DNA of 64,000 nucleotides, from assembly GCA_937975765.1 (NCBI GenBank), contig CALJUR010000060.1:1-64000 (forward strand). Direction: 5' to 3'. Of this stretch, positions 1 to 6,737 are shown piece by piece. The translations under genes and the position numbers were made by a program. How positions within the stretch are numbered: position 1 is the first letter of the stretch; the number at the start of each line of letters is the position of its first letter. The notes below the pieces were generated by a model. It saw nothing but the letters and a program-made list of their open reading frames with translations. It did no database searches and was not told where the DNA came from. The stretch comes from an uncultured Myxococcales bacterium. Lineage in GTDB: Bacteria > Myxococcota_A > UBA9042 > DTJE01.

Positions 1-46
1 ACCACCGAGATCTACACTCTTTCCCTACACGACGCTCTTCCGATCT
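1..46. other. Illumina adapter sequence (contamination)
   Basis: These bases match the 3' part of the Illumina P5/TruSeq universal adapter, ending in the familiar GACGCTCTTCCGATCT. Biological sequence begins at about 47. The hflX reading frame on the minus strand runs into it and gains the artificial tail IGRASCRERV, a peptide often seen in contaminated database proteins. Confidence 0.98.
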
Positions 47-1322
47 CCAGCGACCGCACGCGGTCCAGGACCTCGCGCGGGGCGGACACCCGGCAGCGAC
101 CGCCCGACTCGTCGTACTGCTCCTGAAGGACGGTGCACGTCGCGAACAGCATCGATCGCACCGCGCCCTGGTCGTGGCGCAGCGGGATCCAGGCCTCCTC
201 GACCGCGCCCTGGAAGAACGCCACGATGCCGGCGTGCACGCGGGCCACGTCGTCCGGGGACTTCGCCGAGATCCGCCAGGCGTCGGGGTACCCGTCCTGC
301 AGGGCCCGGAGGCGCGCCGGGTCCCCGACACGGTCGCACTTGTTCAGCACCAGCCGGACGGGCGTCGCCCCGGCCCCGATCTCGTGCAGGACGCCGTGGG
401 TGGTGGCCATCTGGGCCTCGAAGTCCGGGTCCGACGCGTCGACCACGTGCAGCAGCAGCGACGACTCCAGCGTCTCGTCCAGGGTGGACTTGAACGAGGC
501 CACCAGGTCGTGCGGCAGGTTCCGGATGAAGCCCACCGTGTCCGACACCAGGATGCGCGGCTGGACCGGCGGATGCAGCGCCCGGACGGTCGTGTCCAGC
601 GTGGCGAACAGCTTGTCCGCGACGTACACCTCGCTGTCCGTCAGCGCCCTCATCAGCGTCGACTTGCCGGCATTCGTGTATCCGACCAGAGCGACCCGGC
701 GAAGGTCCTGCCGGCGGGAGCGCTGCGTGTTGCGCTCGCGCTCGATGTCGGCCAGGTCCGCACGCAGTTCGGCGATACGGTCGCGAACCTTGCGGCGGTC
801 CAGTTCCAGGTGCGACTCGCCGGCCCCCTTGGCCCCGATTCCGCCCTGCTGGCGACCGCCCCTGCCCTTGTTCAGTTCGCGGATCCGCGGCGCCATGTAG
901 GCCAGCCGCACGATCTCCACCTGCGCCCGGGCCTCGCGGCTGCGGGCGTGGCGGTGGAAGATCTCCAGGATCACCGCGGTCCGGTCCAGCACCTCGGCCT
1001 TCACGGTCTTGCCCAGTTGGCGGGCCTGCGACGGCGTGATCTCGTGGTCGACCAGCACGACCTGGGACCGGCCGGGATGCGCCTCGCGGTCGGCTTCCAG
1101 CAGGCGGGAGATCTCCTCGACCTTGCCCGGCCCCAGGTAGGTGGCGGCGTCGAAGTGCGGACGCTTCTGCACCTGCCGGTCGATCACGGCCAGGCCCAGG
1201 GTCTTCGCCAGCCGGTACAGTTCGGCCAGCGAGGCCGCCACGTCGGCGTCCGGCACGTCGGGCAACTGGACGGCGGCCAGCAGTGCTCGTGGCAGGGCAT
1301 CGGCATCGAACGCGTCGAACAT
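47..1322 (-). CDS. hflX: GTPase HflX, C-terminus cut by contig end
   Basis: HflX is a ribosome-associated GTPase that splits stalled or heat-stressed 70S ribosomes. About 425 codons are present, close to normal family length, so probably only the last few residues are lost at the adapter junction. Visible are the N-terminal HflX domain, the Gly-rich GGIGAKGAGESHLELDRR segment, the P-loop GYTNAGKST (about residues 211-219), the G3 motif DTVGFI and the G4 motif NKCD. The ATG at 1322 has a GGAGG four bases upstream. The same frame stays open for another 108 codons, but that part is translated palindromic repeat and is not believable protein. The gene is on the same strand as the aminotransferase and follows it after 367 bases. 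Confidence 0.95.
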
Positions 1323-1531
1323 GGAACCTCCGGCAAGCGGGCCGGCCGGGCAGGGGCCGGCCGGGGGCATGCGTCGAAGCGCGGCGGACTGTAACGGCAT
1401 TTCCCGGGAAGGGCAACCGGGCGCCATCCCGGGCCGAGCGGGCCGGGAACGCACGCCCGGGATGCGATCGCCGACCCGATGCAGGGCGGGGCCTTGTGCC
1501 CCGCCAGGGACAGCCGGCGTACGGCAGGGAT

Positions 1532-1685
1532 GGCGGTTCCGGGAAGGCGGGGGACGGGGCCCCCGCCCTACAAGGCCCGGGCAGTTCGCATGTTCGTGGC
1601 GGTTCCGGGAAGGCGGGGGACGGGGCCCCCGCCCTGAAGGGCCCATGCAGTTCGCACGTTCATCGCGGGTTCCGGGAAGGCGGGA
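1532..1685. repeat. Palindromic tandem repeat, 66-bp unit, about 2.3 copies
   Basis: The segment GGTTCCGGGAAGGCGG recurs at 1535, 1601 and (shortened) 1668, giving a 66-67 bp period. Each full unit holds a perfect 8-bp stem (GGCGGGGG/CCCCCGCC, loop ACGGGG) at 1546-1567 and 1612-1633. It fills the gap between the aminotransferase stop and the hflX start. The rest of the gap, 1323-1531, shows no gene or other structure that I can support. Confidence 0.8.
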
Positions 1686-1689
1686 AGGA

Positions 1690-2916
1690 TCAGGCCGGGC
1701 GTTCCCAGTCGCGGACGTGCACCTCGCCCCCGAACTCGCACTCCCGCGGCGACGCCGGGTCCAGCGCCCACCGGATCCGCCGGATCCCCTCGACCACGTC
1801 CGCCGCCGGCCCGCAGTAGGAGATCCGCAGGTGCCCCTCGCACCCGAAGTCCTTCCCCGGCACCGTCACCACGCGCGCCTTGTCCAGCAGGAACGCCGAC
1901 AGCGCGTTGCTGTCCTCCCCGAACGATCTGAAGTCCGGCAGGCAGTAGAACGTCCCCCCCGGTACCGCCAGGCGCACCCCCGGGATCTGCGCCAGTTCGC
2001 GCACCGCCAGGTCCCGCCGCGCCTGCAGGTCGCGCCGCAGGTCCTCGACGTAGCCCGTCTCCTCACGCAGCGCCGCCAGCGCCGCCGCCTGGCCCACCGC
2101 GGACGCGCACGACATCGTCTGGCCCAGCACGTTCCCCATCACCTCGACCAGGCGCCGTGCCGCCACCGCCCACCCGATCCGGAAGCCCGTCATCCCGAAC
2201 ATCTTCGAGACGCCGTCCACCAGGATCGTCCGGCACTCGTCGCCCGTCGCCTTCGCGTGCCCCAGAGCCCCCCGCACCTGCCGCCCGTCGAAGACCAGGC
2301 GCCGGTAGATCTCGTCCGCCAGCAGGAACAGCCCGCGCCGCTCGCACAGGCCCACCACGTCCGCGACGAACGCGTCCGCGTACACCGCGCCCGACGGGTT
2401 GTTCGGGCTGTTCAGGATGACCATCCGGGTGCGGTCCGTGATCGCGGCCTCGACGTCCGCCAGGCCGGGCTGGAACGACCCGTCCGACGCCGACACCGGC
2501 ACCGGCACGCCGCCCGCCAGCCGGACCATCTCGGGATACGACACCCAGTAGGGCGCCGGGAAGATCACCTCGTCGCCCGGGTCCAGCACCGCCACCATCG
2601 CCGCGTAGATCGCCGGCTTGGCGCCCGCCGAGACCAGCACCTCGGCCTGCTTCGTGGGCCGTCCGAACTCCGCCTCCACGCATGCCGCCACGTACTGCCG
2701 CAGGGCCGGGATGCCAGCCGTCGCCGTGTACTTCACGTCGCCGCGGTCCAGCAGTTCCCGCGCGGCCCGCACCGCCGCCGCGGGGGCCGGGGATTCCGGC
2801 TCGCCGCCCCCCAGGTGGATGACCGGTTCGCCCTCCGCCTTCAGGCGCGCCGCCGTCGCGTTCAGGCGCAGCGTCGCCGGATCGGCCAGGGACTCCGCCA
2901 GTTTCGACAGTCTCAT
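1690..2916 (-). CDS. Class I/II PLP-dependent aminotransferase (AspB-like)
   Basis: A 408-residue fold-type I aminotransferase of the aspartate/aromatic family, likely transferring amino groups between an amino acid and a 2-oxoacid in the cytoplasm. Signatures are the substrate-loop LGGGEPESP near the N-terminus, SPNNPSG, the cofactor-binding LLADEIYRR and the Schiff-base lysine in VDGVSKMFGMTGFRIGW (about Lys238). The arginine of LRISYCGP near the C-terminus is the expected carboxylate contact. The ATG at 2916 has a strong AAGGAGGAG upstream and overlaps the stop of the radical SAM gene by four bases (ATGA), so the two are translationally coupled. Substrate is not predictable from sequence; an ordinary aspartate transaminase is the simplest reading. 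Confidence 0.88.
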   Translation of the reverse strand: MRLSKLAESLADPATLRLNATAARLKAEGEPVIHLGGGEPESPAPAAAVRAARELLDRGDVKYTATAGIPALRQYVAACVEAEFGRPTKQAEVLVSAGAKPAIYAAMVAVLDPGDEVIFPAPYWVSYPEMVRLAGGVPVPVSASDGSFQPGLADVEAAITDRTRMVILNSPNNPSGAVYADAFVADVVGLCERRGLFLLADEIYRRLVFDGRQVRGALGHAKATGDECRTILVDGVSKMFGMTGFRIGWAVAARRLVEVMGNVLGQTMSCASAVGQAAALAALREETGYVEDLRRDLQARRDLAVRELAQIPGVRLAVPGGTFYCLPDFRSFGEDSNALSAFLLDKARVVTVPGKDFGCEGHLRISYCGPAADVVEGIRRIRWALDPASPRECEFGGEVHVRDWERPA

Positions 2917-4193
2917 GGTCTCGCGCTCCTCCTTCGCCGGCGCACCAGGCTGCGGACCGGCGGGTTGAAGTACCCGAAGCGAATCGTGGGGATCGATGCC
3001 TGGATACGTTCCATGACCCGGACCAGCCCTTCGGGCGTCCCACATGGCTGGCCCACCGCGTCGCGGTACACCTCGGGGTCGATGTTCAGGTTGCGCATCT
3101 GCACGAAGTCCGCCCGGCAGGCCCGCAGCCCGTCGATGGACGCGGCCACGTCCTCCCCGGCGTCCGAGACCCCCGGGAACACCAGCAGGTTGACCGACAC
3201 CCAGCCGCCGGACTCGCTGACCACGCGGCCGCTTTCCAGCACGTCCGCGAAGCGGTAGCCCCGCGGCCGGTAGTACGCCCGGTAGGCCGCCTCCCGGAAG
3301 GAATTGACCGACAGCCGGATGGCGTCCAGCCCCGCGTCGCACAACCGGGCCACCGCCTTCGGCAGGCTGCCGTTGGTGTTCAGGTTGATCGTGCCCGCGT
3401 CGGTCCGCCGCCGGATCAGCCGCACCGCCTCGACCAGCGTCGGCGCCACGGTCAGCGGCTCGCCCTCGCACCCCTGCCCGAACGACACCACCGCCCGCGG
3501 CACCCGGCCGATGTGCAGGCAGGCGACCTCCGCGATCTCGTCCGGCGTCGGCACGAAGGTGATCCGCTGGTGCGGTGCGGTCACGCCGGCATCCGGAGCC
3601 AGCGACAGGCACCCGGCGCAGGCGCTGTTGCAGGTCGGCGCCGTCGGCAGCGGGCACTCCTCGCGGGCCAGGAAGAAGTTCTGGGCCGCGCGGCAGCAGT
3701 ACACCACGGCGCAGTGCTCCAGGTGCTCGACCAGCCGGTTGGTCGGCATCGCGCGCCGCAACGCCTTGGCCGCCCGCCGGATGACGGGCAGCGGGAAGCG
3801 CCGCGGATCCTGCCGGTTCGATCGGTCCACCCGGACCGCCGTGGTCACCAACCGCCCCCGCCACCACCCCAGCGGGGCGTAGGCGAACAGCGGCAGCACC
3901 GGCGCGCCCTCCTCCCGCACGTAGGCCGGCAGCGCCAGCCGCAGCCAGGCGGGGCTGGCGAAGGCGGACGCGCCGTTGACGCCCCTCACGATCTCCGGAC
4001 CGCCGGACTCGGGGTTCCATCCGTACGGCGACCGGCCCGGCAGCATCCACGCGTCGCTGCCCGGAGGCAGGGTCACCAGTTCGTCGGGCCGCGGGGGACG
4101 GACCCGCGCCCCGTCGAACACCGTCATCCCGTAGAACGGGTGGTCGAACAGGTCCCCCCGGTCGTCGCAGTACACCATCCGCGGCAGGTTCAT
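2913..4193 (-). CDS. Radical SAM protein with long N-terminal extension
   Basis: A 426-residue radical SAM enzyme. The cluster motif is CNSACAGC (Cys188, Cys192, Cys195), followed by the SAM-binding GQGCEGEPL and by LNTNGSLP, in the order expected for the partial TIM barrel. The roughly 180 residues before the cluster are unusual in length and include a cysteine-bearing stretch (VVYCCRAAQ, then REECPLPTAPTC). The reaction is unknown. The stop overlaps the aminotransferase start and the ATG at 4193 overlaps the stop of rlmB, so three genes are chained by ATGA overlaps. The reading frame extends upstream into rlmB, but the ATG with CTCCAGGAG ahead of it is the natural start. Confidence 0.85.
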   Translation of the reverse strand: MNLPRMVYCDDRGDLFDHPFYGMTVFDGARVRPPRPDELVTLPPGSDAWMLPGRSPYGWNPESGGPEIVRGVNGASAFASPAWLRLALPAYVREEGAPVLPLFAYAPLGWWRGRLVTTAVRVDRSNRQDPRRFPLPVIRRAAKALRRAMPTNRLVEHLEHCAVVYCCRAAQNFFLAREECPLPTAPTCNSACAGCLSLAPDAGVTAPHQRITFVPTPDEIAEVACLHIGRVPRAVVSFGQGCEGEPLTVAPTLVEAVRLIRRRTDAGTINLNTNGSLPKAVARLCDAGLDAIRLSVNSFREAAYRAYYRPRGYRFADVLESGRVVSESGGWVSVNLLVFPGVSDAGEDVAASIDGLRACRADFVQMRNLNIDPEVYRDAVGQPCGTPEGLVRVMERIQASIPTIRFGYFNPPVRSLVRRRRRSARP

Positions 4194-5038
4194 CGATTCT
4201 CCTGGAGTGCGCCCCCGGTCGCGGCGGCCAGCAGGATCCCCGCGGCCACGCCCACGTTCAGGGACTCGAAGCCCCCCGGCGACGGGATCGTCACGTGCAC
4301 CTCGCACGCCTCGCCCACCAGCCGCCGCAGCCCCTCGCCTTCCGAGCCCAGCACCAGCACCAGCGGCCGCGCGTCCCTCAGGGCCTCCGGCGCCGCCCCG
4401 CCCCGGGCCACCGCGCCCGCCACCGTCCAGCCCTGGTCCGCGCAGGCCCGCAGCCACCGGGCCAGGTTCGTCACCTGCGCCACCGGCACCCGGGCCGCCG
4501 CGCCCGCCGAGGCCTTCACCGCCACCGGCGTGACGCCCACGGACCGGTCCCTCGGGATCACGACCCCGCACGCCCCGAAGAAGGCCGCAGACCGCAGGAT
4601 CGACCCCAGGTTGTGCGGGTCCTGCACCGAGTCCAGCGCCACCAGCACCGCCCCCGGCCGCGCCCGGCAGGCCTCGGCCAGGTCGTCCCCGTCCGCGTAC
4701 TCGAAGGGCTTCACCCGGGCCGCGACCCCCTGGAACGGCCGCCCGCGCGCCAGGTCCCGGAACGCCTCGGCCGGCAGCACCCGGACCGTCACCCCGGCCG
4801 CGCGAGCGTCGTCCGCCACCTTCCGGGGGCCCGGGCCCGACGACGCGTCGATCCAGATTTCCCGGATGCGCGCCGGGGCCTCGGCCAGGAAGGTTTCAAC
4901 CGGGTGGAGACCGTAGACGAGATCATCGTTCGAGGGGCCGGCGTCGGGACGGGGCGGCCGGGGGGACCAGGACTCCCGTCGGGGTGGGGGAACCCCGCGA
5001 CGCGGACCGCGCAGCCCGTCGCCGCGATTCACTTCCAC
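4190..5038 (-). CDS. rlmB: TrmH/SpoU-family 23S rRNA 2'-O-methyltransferase
   Basis: SPOUT-class methyltransferase, probably RlmB, which methylates the 2'-hydroxyl of G2251 in 23S rRNA using SAM. The three family motifs are present: DSVQDPHNLGSILRSA (motif 1, with the conserved Asn and Arg), LVLGSEGEGLR (motif 2) and IPSPGGFESLNVGVAAGILL (motif 3), in the C-terminal knotted domain. The substrate-binding N-domain starts at about VYGLHPVETFL. The chain is 282 residues, longer than usual because of a 40-residue Pro/Arg-rich N-terminal tail; a later start near that domain is possible. It overlaps the downstream radical SAM gene and the upstream M17-N gene. RlmB rather than another TrmH relative is inferred. 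Confidence 0.85.
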   Translation of the reverse strand: MEVNRGDGLRGPRRGVPPPRRESWSPRPPRPDAGPSNDDLVYGLHPVETFLAEAPARIREIWIDASSGPGPRKVADDARAAGVTVRVLPAEAFRDLARGRPFQGVAARVKPFEYADGDDLAEACRARPGAVLVALDSVQDPHNLGSILRSAAFFGACGVVIPRDRSVGVTPVAVKASAGAAARVPVAQVTNLARWLRACADQGWTVAGAVARGGAAPEALRDARPLVLVLGSEGEGLRRLVGEACEVHVTIPSPGGFESLNVGVAAGILLAAATGGALQENR

Positions 5039-5571
5039 AGACCTCGCAGCTTGCGCATGGCCGTCGAGACGACCTCGGTCAACTCGCGATGGACCTCCTG
5101 GGGTTCCACCAGGACGACCTCGACCGCGGCGGAGGCGTCGTCGGTCCCGAAAACGCGCACCATCTCCTCCAGGAACAGTTCCATCCGGGCCCGCACCGGC
5201 ACCACGGACGACGGCGACCCCGGAAGGGCCGTCACGAACGACTGCGCCCGCAACTTGTGCAGCGAATCCGCGATGAACCAGGAGGCCTCGCGCGCCCGGG
5301 CCGGCGAGAAGTCCGCCATCCGGCCCAGCCCGTACGCGCAGACGCGCACCGTCGGCAGCCGGCCGTACGCCGGGAACAGCACCGCCTCGCGGAAGCGGCC
5401 CGCCATCTGGTTGGACAGCATCATCTGCGACAGCCGGCCCGAGAGGCGCCAGTCCAGCAGGCCGGCCAGCCCGCGGGGGGGACGCTCGTCCTCGAAGACC
5501 GTGACGACGAACGTCTCGGCCGCCACGTGGTCGATCTGGTGCAGGTCGGGCTTGACGAACTGGATCTTCAT
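5029..5571 (-). CDS. Stand-alone leucyl-aminopeptidase N-terminal-like domain protein
   Basis: A 180-residue protein that resembles only the N-terminal macro-like domain of M17 leucyl aminopeptidases: TFVVTVFEDERPPRG, then LAGLLDWRLSG and the late segment VRVCAYGLGR. The catalytic peptidase domain with its metal ligands is absent and the frame stops cleanly, so it is not an aminopeptidase. Such isolated domains occur in Myxococcota-like genomes without assigned function. It sits between nusB and rlmB, with its stop overlapping the rlmB start by ten bases, which suggests co-expression with RNA-related genes. The ATG at 5571 has only a weak G-rich ribosome-binding region. Confidence 0.75.
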   Translation of the reverse strand: MKIQFVKPDLHQIDHVAAETFVVTVFEDERPPRGLAGLLDWRLSGRLSQMMLSNQMAGRFREAVLFPAYGRLPTVRVCAYGLGRMADFSPARAREASWFIADSLHKLRAQSFVTALPGSPSSVVPVRARMELFLEEMVRVFGTDDASAAVEVVLVEPQEVHRELTEVVSTAMRKLRGLWK

Positions 5572-5611
5572 GCCCGCAATCGCCCCCGCGCCCCCCCCCG
5601 GGGGAGCCGCG

Positions 5612-6034
5612 CTACTTCTTCTGGCCGGGCCGCAGGATCGACCCGATCTTGTCCAGGACGCCGTTCACGAACGCGCCGGAGTCCTCGGACCCGTAGCGCT
5701 TGGACAGTTCGATCGCCTCGTTCAGGACAACCTTCAGCGGCGTGTCGGTGACCTCCATCAACTCGAAGGTCGCCAGCCGCAGGATGTTCCGATCCACCGT
5801 CGCCATGCGGTCGATCCGCCAGTTCAGCGACGCCTTGCGGATCAGTTCGTCCACCTCTTCCAGGCGACGGACGACCCCCTCGACCAGCAGGTTGGAGAAG
5901 TCGCGAGTCGCAGCCTCTTCCTGGGGCCGATCCAGCCAGAACGCCCGGGCGCCGGGATGAGCCAGCGTCCGGTGGAACTCCCACATGTACAAGAGCTGGA
6001 GCGCGCATTCCCGCGCCCGCCGCCGGGTCCCCAT
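5612..6034 (-). CDS. nusB: Transcription antitermination factor NusB
   Basis: NusB, 140 residues, the usual family length. With S10 (NusE) it binds boxA RNA and promotes antitermination on rRNA operons. The N-terminal RRRARECALQLLYMWEF and the C-terminal VVLNEAIELSKRYGSEDSGAFVNGVLD are the diagnostic segments of the all-helical fold. It follows ribH by about 50 bases on the same strand, the classic ribH-nusB arrangement, and should share the promoter upstream of ribH. The ATG at 6034 has a GAGGG stretch ahead of it. Confidence 0.96.
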   Translation of the reverse strand: MGTRRRARECALQLLYMWEFHRTLAHPGARAFWLDRPQEEAATRDFSNLLVEGVVRRLEEVDELIRKASLNWRIDRMATVDRNILRLATFELMEVTDTPLKVVLNEAIELSKRYGSEDSGAFVNGVLDKIGSILRPGQKK

Positions 6035-6083
6035 CGCTGCACCCTCGTCCCCGCCCCTTTGCCGCGGGGCGTGCCGGGACGAA

Positions 6084-6548
6084 CTACATCACCTTCATCA
6101 GGTTCGCCATCTCGATCGCGCCCAGGGCCGCGTCCCAGCCCTTGTTGCCGGCCTTGGTGCCGGCGCGCTCGATGGCCTGCTCCAGGTTGTCCGTCGTCAG
6201 CACCCCGAACGACACCGGGACGCCGCTCTCCAGCCCCGCGATCGCCAGCCCCTTCGCCGCCTCGCCCGCCACGTAGTCGAAGTGAGGCGTCGAGCCGCGG
6301 ACCACGCAACCAATGGCGATCACGGCGTCGTAGTTGCCGGAGGTCGCCAGCCTCTTGGCCGCCAGCGGCATCTCGAACGCCCCGGGGACGCGGTACACGT
6401 CCACCGCGGCCGGGTCCGCGCCGTGGCGCACCAGCGCGTCCATCGCACCCTCCTCGAGGCGGGCCGTGATGAAGTGGTTGAACCGGCTGACCACCAGCGC
6501 GAACCGCAGGCCGGCCGCGTTCATCTGGCCTTCGACCACCCGTCCCAT
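6084..6548 (-). CDS. ribH: 6,7-dimethyl-8-ribityllumazine synthase
   Basis: Lumazine synthase, the penultimate step of riboflavin synthesis, condensing 5-amino-6-ribitylaminouracil with dihydroxybutanone phosphate; it assembles into pentamers or 60-mers. Length is 154 residues, normal for the family. Motifs: FNHFITARLEEGA, YRVPGAFEMPLAAKRLA, IAIGCVVRGSTPHFDYV and FGVLTTDNLEQA. The catalytic histidine of the usual T(K/P)H(F/Y)D turn is present. No other rib genes or FMN riboswitch are visible upstream; the gene is first in an operon with nusB. The ATG at 6548 was chosen for GGAGAAGGAG upstream; a second in-frame Met lies eight residues later. Confidence 0.96.
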   Translation of the reverse strand: MGRVVEGQMNAAGLRFALVVSRFNHFITARLEEGAMDALVRHGADPAAVDVYRVPGAFEMPLAAKRLATSGNYDAVIAIGCVVRGSTPHFDYVAGEAAKGLAIAGLESGVPVSFGVLTTDNLEQAIERAGTKAGNKGWDAALGAIEMANLMKVM

Positions 6549-6591
6549 CGCTCCTTCTCCGTGCGGGACTTGCCCTTCGAGGGCGGCCCCG

Positions 6592-6620
6592 AAGATACCC
6601 CACGCCGGTTTCGTTCGCAA
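6592..6620 (-). promoter_or_regulatory. Probable sigma-70-type promoter of ribH-nusB
   Basis: On the minus strand TTGCGA (6620-6615), a 17-base spacer and TATCTT (6597-6592). A start near 6585 would leave a leader of about 37 bases before the ribH ATG. Confidence 0.5.
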
Positions 6621-6658
6621 GGCTTGCCGGTCGGTGCCTTCTCCTGCACGTCGCGAAC

Positions 6659-6688
6659 TTGGCCCTGCTCGCGCGCAGGCGGGATAAT
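6659..6688 (+). promoter_or_regulatory. Possible promoter of the TPR-kinase gene
   Basis: TTGGCC (6659-6664), an 18-base spacer and GATAAT (6683-6688), divergent from the ribH promoter and about 50 bases before the TTG start. The -10 is good and the -35 moderate. Confidence 0.4.
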
Positions 6689-6737
6689 CACCTGGGCGTC
6701 CCCCGGAAAGGACGCGCGGGCGGAACGTCGGGGCGGC

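Noticed and set aside
1323..1646. N-terminal extension of HflX
   Set aside because: It is translated palindromic repeat; the ATG at 1322 has a good ribosome-binding site and gives normal family length.
6549..6737. FMN riboswitch upstream of ribH
   Set aside because: None of the conserved RFN-element helices or AGGG-type core motifs could be recognised.
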